A DNA stretch of 64,000 bases from SIG603 sp963621245 (GTDB lineage Bacteria > Bacillota > Clostridia > Oscillospirales > Acutalibacteraceae). The translations under genes were made by a program, and so were the position numbers. The first letter of the stretch is position 1, and every line of letters starts with the position of its first letter. Under the pieces are notes generated by a model, which saw only the letters and a program-made list of their open reading frames with translations, did not search any database and was not told where the DNA came from. Below are positions 34,012 to 41,524 of the stretch, in pieces. The stretch covers positions 310,001 to 374,000 of the forward strand of contig CAVFCW010000001.1 of assembly GCA_963621245.1 (NCBI GenBank), in the 5' to 3' direction.

Positions 34012-34629
34012 TCAAAAACCGAGCGTTAAAATCATAATTAACGAGTAGAGAATCATAGACACCGAGGCTATCATCCCCGCAAGGAAGAGAATTTTATTGA
34101 TAAGTCCGTCCGAGCGGCAAAGATTAACGGAAAATCCCGTCTTGAATGGATAAAGTAGTCTTTCTCCCTTTTTGTTGAGCACATCGATAACCTGATGAGA
34201 GAAAAAGGCTGCCGCAAAATAGGGCGCTCCCACGGGAATCGCTATTGCCACGCACGAATAAAGTATTCCGAGGCAAAGAAAAGAGTGCATAAAACTGCGG
34301 TGAGCGGTCTGTGTGCCAATAAGGCAAACCGAAATGAACACCGCCGCACACAAAATCGAGCGCACGAGTCCGCCGTTTGCTATCACACGCTCCCTGATTC
34401 CTATGTGAAAAAAATATTCGGAAACTCCGAGCAAAAGGCATATTACAAGAATAAAAAACATTATGTGATTTGCCTGTTTTCTTGAGCTTGAAGTGCCTGA
34501 ATCTATATCGCAGATGACCGAGCCGACCAAAGCCATGCCCGTTCCGATTATCAGTGTGGGGATATTGTTTGGAACGAACATCGCAAGGCTTGCCGCCGTT
34601 CCGACTGCGGCGTGAGTTTTTTGAAGCAT
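34012..34629 (-). CDS. DUF457/YdjM-type membrane-bound metal-dependent hydrolase
   Basis: A 205-residue membrane protein of the YdjM family (DUF457). The family motifs are KTHAAVG at the N-terminus, DIDSG, TAHRSFMHSF and FFSHQVIDVLNKKG; their His and Asp residues are thought to bind a metal. About five to six hydrophobic segments are present. The substrate is unknown. The ATG has CAGGAG upstream. It sits between the GT2 gene and the AEC gene, with a terminator before it and a promoter after it, so it is probably monocistronic. Confidence 0.85.
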   Translation of the reverse strand: MLQKTHAAVGTAASLAMFVPNNIPTLIIGTGMALVGSVICDIDSGTSSSRKQANHIMFFILVICLLLGVSEYFFHIGIRERVIANGGLVRSILCAAVFISVCLIGTQTAHRSFMHSFLCLGILYSCVAIAIPVGAPYFAAAFFSHQVIDVLNKKGERLLYPFKTGFSVNLCRSDGLINKILFLAGMIASVSMILYSLIMILTLGF

Positions 34630-34691
34630 TTTATCTCCTGTTTACTAAAAATATCATGTTATGAAAAGTAATAGGAGTATAGCATATTATC

Positions 34692-34731
34692 GAACAAAAA
34701 GCAAACAGCAGAACCGAAGCTTCGGTTCTGC
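34692..34731 (-). terminator. Intrinsic terminator with perfect 24-bp palindrome after the GT2 gene
   Basis: GCAGAACCGAAG/CTTCGGTTCTGC (34708-34731) is a perfect palindrome that folds as a stem with a small loop. On the minus strand it is followed by TGTTTGCTTTTTG. Confidence 0.75.
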
Positions 34732-34748
34732 CGTGAAATCAAGTATAA

Positions 34749-35771
34749 TCAGTTGAATTTAACAAACTTGTGAGCAGCCTTGTAGGAGAATGAGCAAATT
34801 TCCTGACCAGCTCTGCCGGGAAGATTGAGGAAAGAAACTATGCTCAAATGCTTGAATTTCTTTGCCAAAGGTGCGTCTATCTCGTAGAGCTCTTTCCAGA
34901 ACTCTTTCATTTCTCTGTCGGTTTCCTTGGATTTGTTCAAGCGGCAGAAAAGCGAAGAGAGAATAAACATAAGTCTCAGATGATGATACATACATCTGTA
35001 AAGATGCGGATTTGTGTTCTTAATCTCGAGTATTCTGTGCGACTCAAAGCAAAGCTTGGTTACCTTAAGCTGCTGGGCATATCTCTTGAGGAGCGCCTCT
35101 TTTGCAACGGACTGACCGTCTCTGCCGATGAGGTAATAATAGAAATCAAGATTGAGATACATAATCTTCTTTGCATAAGGAATCGAGTAATAAACATAGT
35201 AGTTATCCTCGTAGAATGTATGCTTGGGAAGAACAAGGCCGTTCTCTTTCATGACGCTTGTTTTAAACATACATGAATGCAAAGTTAAATTCTGGCTCAT
35301 AAGGAAAGGCTTGGTCTCCTCCCATGAGACAATCTTATGCTCGGGGAAAATCGAGCCGTACTTGATTCTTCTGTCAATTCCCTTGCCCTTGATATAGTAA
35401 AGGTAGTTGCAAACAAACAAATCAGGAAGATTTTTCTCAGCCGTTCCGCCGATAATATCGAGAATTTTCTCGAGGGCGTCCTCGCCTACCCAGTCGTCGG
35501 AATCGACAACCTTGAAGTATTTGCCCGTAGCGTTTGCGATGCCCTGGTTTATTCCCTCGCCGTGGCCGCCGTTCTCCTGATGAACAACCTTAATTATATC
35601 GGGATATTTCTCTCTGTATTCGTCGGCAATCTCGCCTGTTCTGTCCTTGGAGCCGTCGTCGATTATGATAATCTCAACTCTGTCTCCGCCCTTTAAAAGG
35701 CTCTCGATGCAAACGCTCATGTAATCAGCAGAGTTGTAGCACGGAACCGTAAAGGATATTAATTTTTCCAT
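34749..35771 (-). CDS. Family 2 glycosyltransferase
   Basis: A 340-residue GT-A-fold transferase. It has the N-terminal TVPCYNSADYM, EIIIIDDGSKDRT, the ENGGHGEGINQG segment and the DxD-type VDSDDWVG that binds the metal and nucleotide-sugar. The C-terminal about 120 residues have basic and aromatic stretches but no clear membrane helices. It is likely involved in a surface polysaccharide or glycolipid, but the acceptor and sugar are unknown. AAAGGTAAGAG precedes the start, and a good promoter lies upstream. No other polysaccharide genes are beside it. Confidence 0.92.
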   Translation of the reverse strand: MEKLISFTVPCYNSADYMSVCIESLLKGGDRVEIIIIDDGSKDRTGEIADEYREKYPDIIKVVHQENGGHGEGINQGIANATGKYFKVVDSDDWVGEDALEKILDIIGGTAEKNLPDLFVCNYLYYIKGKGIDRRIKYGSIFPEHKIVSWEETKPFLMSQNLTLHSCMFKTSVMKENGLVLPKHTFYEDNYYVYYSIPYAKKIMYLNLDFYYYLIGRDGQSVAKEALLKRYAQQLKVTKLCFESHRILEIKNTNPHLYRCMYHHLRLMFILSSLFCRLNKSKETDREMKEFWKELYEIDAPLAKKFKHLSIVSFLNLPGRAGQEICSFSYKAAHKFVKFN

Positions 35772-35812
35772 AAATCTCTTACCTTTCAGTTTTTTCGTAG
35801 TTTAGCTTTGTT

Positions 35813-35841
35813 ATTTTAACATATAACTGACTTTCGGTCAA
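35813..35841 (-). promoter_or_regulatory. Promoter for the GT2 gene
   Basis: On the minus strand TTGACC (35836-35841), a 17-base spacer and an extended -10 TGT-TAAAAT (35813-35818). Confidence 0.75.
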
Positions 35842-35948
35842 ATTTTAAAACACCGATTTTCATCGTCAAAATGCCCAAATTTGCCAAAATATCGATTGTA
35901 AATGAAAATTGAAAAACAAAACGAACAGAAAGCTTTACATTTTTATGC

Positions 35949-35977
35949 TTTATATTTAAATCTGCAAGGAGTATAAT
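35949..35977 (+). promoter_or_regulatory. Possible promoter for the dehydratase-aldolase operon
   Basis: TTTATA (35949-35954), a 17-base spacer and TATAAT (35972-35977). The -10 directly follows AAGGAG (35966-35971), which could instead be a ribosome site for a 37-codon open frame starting at 35982, so the two readings compete. The 302-base gap 35772-36073 otherwise holds only the divergent GT2 promoter. Confidence 0.5.
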
Positions 35978-36073
35978 CAAAATGCAAATGCCGAACTCTC
36001 TTTTGTCGGCAGATTTTTGGGTATTCAACTGTGCGGTAAATCCCGTCAGTTTCAGAAAGGTCAGTGTAAAAAT

Positions 36074-37792
36074 ATGCTTAAAAGTCAGGAAATAAGAGCA
36101 ATAGCTCCCGAAATGGATCCGCTTCGCATCGGTATGGGTTGGACAGCCGATGATCTCGAAAAACCACAAATTTTGATAGAAAGCACCTACGGCCAAAGTC
36201 ATCCCGGCTCGGCTCATCTTCTCGATTTTGCCAACACGGCTTGCCGTGGCGTTCACGACGCCGGCGGAAAAGGTGCACTTTACTTTGCCACCGATATATG
36301 CGACGGCATGAGTCAGGGCCACGACGGAATTAACTATTCCCTCGCTTCAAGAGACATAATCGCCGACCTGATTGAAATTCACAACAACGCCACAAGCTTT
36401 GATGCGGGCGTTTTCATCGCAAGCTGCGATAAATCCGTTCCCGCCGAGCTTATCGGCATCGGCAGAATAGATATTCCAGCAATTGTTGTGACGGGCGGCG
36501 TCATGGAGGCCGGCCCCAATTTACTCACGCTCGAACAAATCGGAAAATACAGCGCCATGTATGAGCGTGGCGAGATAAGCGAAGAAGAACTCACCTACTA
36601 CAAGCACCACGCTTGTCCCTCTTGCGGTGCGTGCTCATTCATGGGCACGGCTTCAACCATGCAGATTATGGCAGAGGCTCTCGGTCTTATGCTGCCCGGA
36701 AGTGCACTCATGCCCGCAACAAGCCCCGACCTCAAAGAATTTGCCTACAAAGCGGGCGTTCAGGCGGTCAAGCTTGCAAAAACAGGCCTTAAAGCATCAG
36801 ATATATGCACACGTGAGGCTTTTGAGAACGCTATTATGGTTCATGCGGCTATTTCCGGCTCAACCAACACGCTTTTGCACATTCCCGCAATATCCCGTGA
36901 ATACGGCATCGAGATTGACGCCGACTACTTTGACCGCATGCACCGAGGTGCTCATTATCTTCTCAACATTCGCCCTGCAGGAGAATGGCCAGCCGAATAT
37001 TTCTACTATGCGGGCGGTGTTCCGAGAATTATGGAGGAGATTAAATCGAGCCTTCATCTTGACTGCATGACCGTCACGGGAAAAACCTTGGGAGAAAACC
37101 TCGAGGATCTCAAAAAGTCCGACTACTTTGCAAAATGTGACGAATACATGGCTAAGACAGGTCTTAATAGAACGGATGTCATCAAGACCTTTGATAATCC
37201 GATAGGCACGGACGGAACAATAGCCATTTTAAGAGGCAACATTGCTCCAGACGGATGCGTTGTCAAACATTCCGCCGTACCGAAAGAAATGCACAAGGCG
37301 ATACTAAAAGCAAAGCCGTTCGATTGTGAGGAAGACGCCATCAATGCGATTTTAACTCACAAAATCAAACCGGGCGAAGCCGTAATCATCCGCTACGAGG
37401 GCCCGAAGGGTTCGGGAATGCCGGAGATGTTCTACACGACCGAGGCAATTTCTTCCGACCCTGAGCTCAGCGCGTCCATTGCGCTCTTGACGGACGGAAG
37501 ATTTTCGGGCGCAAGCAAAGGCCCCGCAATCGGTCACATTTCACCCGAAGCCGCAGAGGGCGGTCCGATAGCTCTTGTCGAAGAAAACGATATAATCGAG
37601 ATTGACATCAAAGAGAGAATACTCAGAGTTATCGGCATAAACGGAGAGAGAAAAACGCCCGAGGAAATCGATGAAATCTTCTCGCAAAGAAGAAAATCAT
37701 GGAAACCGAAAGAACCGAAATACAAAAAAGGCGTGCTTAAGCTTTACACCGAGCACGCAGTCTCACCCATGAAGGGAGGTTATATGGAGTAA
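36074..37792 (+). CDS. IlvD/Edd-family sugar-acid dehydratase, YjhG-like
   Basis: A 572-residue Fe-S dehydratase. GMGWTADDLE, CDGMSQGHDG, ASCDKSVPA, CGACSFMGTASTMQIMAEALG (read here in two blocks), VHAAISGSTNTLLHIPAIS and MTVTGKTLGENL resemble the E. coli YjhG/YagF D-xylonate dehydratases more than true IlvD. Cys118 and Cys187 are likely cluster ligands. The PCN cysteine of classical IlvD proteins is replaced (SHPGSAHL), as I recall it also is in YjhG. I start at the ATG at 36074; the frame upstream opens only with TTG. An aldolase gene downstream suggests a 2-keto-3-deoxy sugar-acid route. The true substrate (xylonate, galactonate or other) is not determinable here. Confidence 0.85.
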   Translation: MLKSQEIRAIAPEMDPLRIGMGWTADDLEKPQILIESTYGQSHPGSAHLLDFANTACRGVHDAGGKGALYFATDICDGMSQGHDGINYSLASRDIIADLIEIHNNATSFDAGVFIASCDKSVPAELIGIGRIDIPAIVVTGGVMEAGPNLLTLEQIGKYSAMYERGEISEEELTYYKHHACPSCGACSFMGTASTMQIMAEALGLMLPGSALMPATSPDLKEFAYKAGVQAVKLAKTGLKASDICTREAFENAIMVHAAISGSTNTLLHIPAISREYGIEIDADYFDRMHRGAHYLLNIRPAGEWPAEYFYYAGGVPRIMEEIKSSLHLDCMTVTGKTLGENLEDLKKSDYFAKCDEYMAKTGLNRTDVIKTFDNPIGTDGTIAILRGNIAPDGCVVKHSAVPKEMHKAILKAKPFDCEEDAINAILTHKIKPGEAVIIRYEGPKGSGMPEMFYTTEAISSDPELSASIALLTDGRFSGASKGPAIGHISPEAAEGGPIALVEENDIIEIDIKERILRVIGINGERKTPEEIDEIFSQRRKSWKPKEPKYKKGVLKLYTEHAVSPMKGGYME

Positions 37793-38421
37793 TGGCAGAA
37801 AACAAAAAACGAAAGCACAAACCCAAAAGAAATAATCAAATTACGTATGTTTTGGACGAGCCGACACCAGTTAAGGAGCACAAGGTGTTAAAAAGAGTGT
37901 TCTTGGGAATTTTCTTTTTCATCGGAACGCTCATCATATTGACCGCTGCGATTCTTCTATTCAATATATTTCACAGTGACAGGGTTAATCCCGAAGAGCT
38001 TAGCACGAGTTTCTCGGAATTTTTGTCGTCATACAACGAATATCCTAATCTGAGAGATTTGCCGACGGGACTTGAAGTTAGCTCCGCGGAATTTGTCTCG
38101 AGAGGAAATTCTTACACGCTTACGGTAAAAATCAAAAACACGGATAAAGATCTCGCTCAGATTAATATTCAAATGTACTATCCGACAACATTTACGGATC
38201 TCACGGGCGCACAAAATCCGTTTGTTTCTTACGGAACGGACAACGAAATAACTATTGAAGCGGGAAAAGAATACGAGTTCACCGTCACGGGAGCAATCAA
38301 CGGAAATATCTCCGAAGAAGAGCTAAAAAAATCGATAGAAGCAGTTTATATCGAGCTTATCACAACGCACCGTGACAGCGGAAGAATCATGCAGCCAATT
38401 ACATTCAGAACGGTTTCATAA
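37792..38421 (+). CDS. Small single-pass membrane protein of unknown function
   Basis: I do not recognise this family. It has 209 residues: a basic, Lys/Arg-rich N-terminus (about 1-35), one hydrophobic helix at about 37-60 (VFLGIFFFIGTLIILTAAIL), and an outside domain of about 145 residues predicted to be mainly beta strands, with SYTLTVKIKNTD and EYEFTVTGAINGN, resembling an immunoglobulin-like or FxLYD-type extracellular domain. The orientation with the C-terminus outside is inferred from positive charges at the N-terminus. Its ATG overlaps the stop of the dehydratase gene (TAATG), and the aldolase starts 14 bases after its stop, so all three are tightly coupled. There are no catalytic motifs. 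Confidence 0.8.
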   Translation: MAENKKRKHKPKRNNQITYVLDEPTPVKEHKVLKRVFLGIFFFIGTLIILTAAILLFNIFHSDRVNPEELSTSFSEFLSSYNEYPNLRDLPTGLEVSSAEFVSRGNSYTLTVKIKNTDKDLAQINIQMYYPTTFTDLTGAQNPFVSYGTDNEITIEAGKEYEFTVTGAINGNISEEELKKSIEAVYIELITTHRDSGRIMQPITFRTVS

Positions 38422-38435
38422 TTAGGAGGATTATC

Positions 38436-39074
38436 ATGAACAACACGGAACAGTTTTTATATAATACGGGAATAATTCCCGTAGTTAAAATCGAGGATGC
38501 TTCTAAGGCAGTCGAGCTTGCAAAAACCTTTGTTAAAGGTGGTTTGCCGGCGGCTGAAATAACATTTCGTTCGGATGCCGCAGCTGAGGCTATAAAACTT
38601 ATCGCAGAGAATGTTCCCGAGTGCTTTGTGTGTGCGGGAACGGTTCTCACACCCGAGCAAGCCGAAACAGCCGTTAAAGCGGGCGCAAAGGCAATAATCA
38701 GCCCCGGTACAAACCCAGAGACAGTTAAGTGGTGCATAGATCACGATGTTCCCGTTTTTCCGGGCTGTGCAACTCCAAGCGAGGTTGAAGCTAACATGAG
38801 AATGGGACTTAAAATTGTTAAGCTTTTCCCCGCCGAGGTTGTGGGCGGAGTGGGAATGCTCAAGGCTCTTTACGGCCCGTATTCCTCGATGAAATTTATG
38901 CCGACGGGCGGCATTAAGCTTTCCAACGTAAAAGATTATCTCTCTCTTCCCAACTGCATAGCATGCGGCGGCACTTGGATTTCCCCCGTTGACGCTATAA
39001 ACGAGGGACGCTTTGACGAAATCGAAGAAAAGGTTCGTGCGGCGGCGGAGCTTGTGAGAAGTCTCAGAAAATAA
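38436..39074 (+). CDS. eda: KDPG/KHG aldolase (2-keto-3-deoxy-6-phosphogluconate aldolase family)
   Basis: A 212-residue class I aldolase cleaving 2-keto-3-deoxy sugar acids (or 4-hydroxy-2-oxoglutarate) to pyruvate plus an aldehyde. GIIPVVKI, the AEITFRSD segment with catalytic Glu, CAGTVLTPEQAE, and the Schiff-base Lys in VKLFPAE are all present, followed by MPTGGIKLSN. It is the last gene of the dehydratase-membrane protein-aldolase operon; TTAGGAGG precedes its start. The product of the dehydratase is the likely substrate, perhaps after phosphorylation by a kinase not encoded here. Confidence 0.94.
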   Translation: MNNTEQFLYNTGIIPVVKIEDASKAVELAKTFVKGGLPAAEITFRSDAAAEAIKLIAENVPECFVCAGTVLTPEQAETAVKAGAKAIISPGTNPETVKWCIDHDVPVFPGCATPSEVEANMRMGLKIVKLFPAEVVGGVGMLKALYGPYSSMKFMPTGGIKLSNVKDYLSLPNCIACGGTWISPVDAINEGRFDEIEEKVRAAAELVRSLRK

Positions 39075-39082
39075 ACATATGC

Positions 39083-39114
39083 AAAATCGGTGAGTTTTGA
39101 ACTCACCGATTTTC
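39083..39114. terminator. Intrinsic terminator between eda and ndpA
   Basis: AAAATCGGTGAGTT pairs with AACTCACCGATTTT around a very small loop, followed by CTTGTT on the plus strand. It can serve both convergent transcripts. Confidence 0.85.
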
Positions 39115-39117
39115 TTG

Positions 39118-40122
39118 TTACCTGTTAATTATCTTGTTAATGTTTTTCAGCTCTATCGAAATTGTGCCGTCGGGATTATTGATAAACTCGATATAATCCG
39201 AGCTGTCCGCATAGTCTGCGGGAAAACTTATTTCAATTCCCGTATCAGTCTTTATCTTCTGCTTACTGTTCTGCTTCTCGGCGTAGCTTTTGTCAACGCT
39301 CACCTTTTTCGGCAGCTTTGATTCCTGAAGCTTTTCTTTGAACTCGCTTTGCATGTAGCTGTTATCTTTAAATACAGTCTCTGCGGCGTCCTCAAGGTCA
39401 AAATACTCTCCGTCCGCCGAACTCTCATAAATAAAGCTTCTCGCCTTTGCTATCGCCTGAGAACTGTTTGCGCCGTGTTCCTCGGCAACCTCTTCTGCCG
39501 CCTTGCTTACAGCCTTTATTATTTCTCGGGAAGAAACCTCTGTTTCCACCTCCAGAATGTCGTCACGCAGAACATACACGGGCTGGGCGTTTCTCACTCT
39601 CTTTTTCTCGTTGTAAATAACGGAGAAATTATCAAGATTGATTACAGCATAGGCGTCGGCTTTACCTCCCGTCGAAAGTATCGCACGGTGGACTATAACC
39701 TCAGATTCGGGGCCGTCGGATGTTGAAAGAATATTGTGAGTGTAAGCCGTTTTGTGATTAAAAAGCATAAGTGCGATATAAATGGTATCGCCCTCACTGA
39801 ACTCCGCCGTGAGAAAATCACAAGAGTCGGGATTGTCGGTATCTTTAAGCTTATCGAAAAGATACTGCCCTACGCTTCCCGACAGAATTATGAGGTCGTC
39901 CTCGGTTCTGCCGCTCTCGGCGTAGGCTTTAATCGTCTCTGAAAACGCACTTTGAATCTTAAAGCTTGCCTTTTTGCGGTCGGGATCTTTCATAATCTTG
40001 TCGATGTGCTTATTGATGAATTCTCCGTTTGCCGGCTGAACAAAATTAAGGCACGCCTTTGAGAGCACGCACATTTGCGATGTAAAATCAAATATATGAA
40101 GACTTGCTTTATTCAGTATCAT
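39118..40122 (-). CDS. Nucleoid-associated protein, NdpA/NA37 family
   Basis: A 334-residue protein of the 37-kDa nucleoid-associated family (PF04245), described as DNA-binding in enterobacteria. It matches the family outline: the N-terminal segment ILNKASLHIFDF, central SEGDTIYIALMLFNHKTAYTH and VINLDNFSVIYNEKKRVRNAQPV, and the C-terminal half ending KNINKIINR. Its ribosome site GAGG overlaps the rqcP stop codon and only 10 bases separate the genes, so it is the last gene of the murJ-mazG-hup-rqcP-ndpA run. Standing beside HU, it puts two nucleoid proteins in one transcript. The cellular role in Firmicutes is not known. Confidence 0.85.
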   Translation of the reverse strand: MILNKASLHIFDFTSQMCVLSKACLNFVQPANGEFINKHIDKIMKDPDRKKASFKIQSAFSETIKAYAESGRTEDDLIILSGSVGQYLFDKLKDTDNPDSCDFLTAEFSEGDTIYIALMLFNHKTAYTHNILSTSDGPESEVIVHRAILSTGGKADAYAVINLDNFSVIYNEKKRVRNAQPVYVLRDDILEVETEVSSREIIKAVSKAAEEVAEEHGANSSQAIAKARSFIYESSADGEYFDLEDAAETVFKDNSYMQSEFKEKLQESKLPKKVSVDKSYAEKQNSKQKIKTDTGIEISFPADYADSSDYIEFINNPDGTISIELKNINKIINR

Positions 40123-40132
40123 ATTTTTAACC

Positions 40133-40381
40133 TCAGGACTCGGCGATTATCTCGTACATTGCGGGAGCGTCCTCTTTTTTAACGTATTCGCTCACCGAGA
40201 GAACCTTTGCCTTCACACTTCTCGCACCGAGCTGAAGCTCAATCTCGTCACCGATTTTAACATCGTAGCTTGCTCTTTGAACTTTTCCGTTCACCATTAC
40301 TCTGCCCGCATCGCAAGCCTCGTTTGCAACCGTTCTGCGCTTAATTATTCTCGAAACCTTCAGGTATTTGTCAAGTCTCAT
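40133..40381 (-). CDS. rqcP: RqcP (YabO) S4-domain RNA-binding protein
   Basis: An 82-residue S4-domain protein of the YabO/RqcP/Hsp15 family. In Bacillus RqcP works with RqcH in ribosome-associated quality control, adding Ala tails to nascent chains on split 50S subunits. It starts MRLDKYLKVSRIIKRR, followed by GRVMVNGK and IGDEIELQLG. I use the ATG at 40381, which has GGAGG 5 bases upstream; the frame is open 15 codons further up, but that region is the hup terminator. The murJ-mazG-rqcP order matches Bacillus yabM-yabN-yabO. Expression probably depends on read-through of that terminator. Confidence 0.94.
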   Translation of the reverse strand: MRLDKYLKVSRIIKRRTVANEACDAGRVMVNGKVQRASYDVKIGDEIELQLGARSVKAKVLSVSEYVKKEDAPAMYEIIAES

Positions 40382-40385
40382 ACTT

Positions 40386-40422
40386 TCCTCCAAAAAAACA
40401 GGCTCGGAAAAATTTCCGAGCC
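40386..40422 (-). terminator. Intrinsic terminator after hup, abutting the rqcP ribosome site
   Basis: On the minus strand GGCTCGGAAA pairs with TTTCCGAGCC and is followed by TGTTTTTTT and then at once by GGAGG, the rqcP ribosome site. Confidence 0.88.
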
Positions 40423-40440
40423 GCATTTATCATAAATCGA

Positions 40441-40716
40441 TTAGCCGTTAACAGCGTCCTTAAGTGCCTTACCTGCCTTGAAAGCCGGAGCCTTGGAAGC
40501 TGCGATCTCAATTGTTTCCTTTGTTCTGGGGTCACGGCCTGCACGAGCTGCTCTCTCACGAACCTCAAATGTACCGAAGCCGACAATCTGAACCTTCTCG
40601 CCTGACTGAAGCTGCTCTGTGATTGTATCGATAACAGCTGTAACTGCCTTCTCTGCATCACTCTTCTTAACGTTTGTCTTCTCAGCTACTGCTGCGATTA
40701 ATTCTGTCTTATTCAT
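40441..40716 (-). CDS. hup: HU-family DNA-binding protein
   Basis: A 91-residue histone-like protein. It begins MNKTELIAAVAEKTN and has the signature GFGTFEVRERAARAGRDPRT, with the DNA-minor-groove arm (residues about 54-74) intact and FKAGKALKDAVN at the end. I start at 40716, preceded by TTGGAGG; the longer upstream frame has no support. A TATAAT at 40775-40780 (minus) lies in the 136-base gap after mazG, so hup probably has its own promoter. A strong terminator follows, which fits hup being expressed much more than rqcP. Confidence 0.97.
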   Translation of the reverse strand: MNKTELIAAVAEKTNVKKSDAEKAVTAVIDTITEQLQSGEKVQIVGFGTFEVRERAARAGRDPRTKETIEIAASKAPAFKAGKALKDAVNG

Positions 40717-40852
40717 TATAATGGTCCTCCAAAAATTGATTTGTTTTAATAGCTCATCAGCGACAGTAAACAGAATTATACTACTTGCCGACAAGCCTAT
40801 ATTTCTGTATTAGAAAAATAATTTCAAAAATTGACCTGTTTACTAAGGTTTT

Positions 40853-41521
40853 TCAGAAATTTTGCCCGATAAATCTGTTTGTTTCGTCATAGAGTGATTT
40901 TTCGGCGTCAAAACCGCCTTTAAAGGCAATTTCGGAAATAAGAAGAAGCATTTTGCCGAGGTCTTCCTCGCCCATTTCTTCTTTTTCGGCAAGCTTTTTA
41001 AGGTCAGCCTTTGGGTCGGCGGAATACTCCACGCCGAGCTTAGATGCCTTCTTGACTACCTTTTGTCCTCGCATAAGTGCGGGCATAGCCTTAGAAACGG
41101 AATAGAGCATCTCTTTATCGGAAGTTTGACCTTTGGTCTCTTTCTTGATGGCGTCCCAGTTGCTCCAAACCTCGTCGACATCTTTCACCGCAGTATCTCC
41201 GAAAACATGTGGGTGACGAATTATCATCTTGGCGGCAACATCGTTAACGACATCGCTGAAATCGAAATTACCGTTCTCCTCCTCAATCACGCTGTGAAAC
41301 ACAACCTGAAGAAGAACGTCTCCGAGCTCCTCACGCATCATCTCGGGGCTTTTCTCGTCGATTGCCTCAACCGCCTCATAGCATTCCTCGAGGAAATCTC
41401 TGCGAATGCTCTCGTGAGTCTGAACGCTGTCCCAAGGACATCCGTCGGGGGCTCTGAGCCTATGCATTACCGTTACCAAATCATCTATGGTATATTTTTT
41501 CTTTTTTACAGAAGTATCCAT
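40853..41521 (-). CDS. mazG: MazG-family nucleoside triphosphate pyrophosphohydrolase
   Basis: Hydrolyses nucleoside triphosphates to monophosphate and pyrophosphate, cleaning aberrant NTPs. The 222-residue protein has the N-terminal MazG motifs CPWDSVQTHESIRR, EECYEAVEAI with metal-binding Glu residues, and EELGDVLLQVVFH, then RHPHVFGD and VWSNWDAIK. The second, C-terminal MazG half is shortened compared with the 260-residue E. coli protein. Three bases separate it from murJ, so the two are cotranscribed. Confidence 0.93.
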   Translation of the reverse strand: MDTSVKKKKYTIDDLVTVMHRLRAPDGCPWDSVQTHESIRRDFLEECYEAVEAIDEKSPEMMREELGDVLLQVVFHSVIEEENGNFDFSDVVNDVAAKMIIRHPHVFGDTAVKDVDEVWSNWDAIKKETKGQTSDKEMLYSVSKAMPALMRGQKVVKKASKLGVEYSADPKADLKKLAEKEEMGEEDLGKMLLLISEIAFKGGFDAEKSLYDETNRFIGQNF

Positions 41522-41524
41522 ATT

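Noticed and set aside
36074..37792. Calling this gene ilvD (branched-chain amino-acid synthesis)
   Set aside because: Sequence blocks are closer to YjhG/YagF, the first IlvD cysteine is absent, and the operon contains a KDPG-type aldolase rather than ilv or leu genes.
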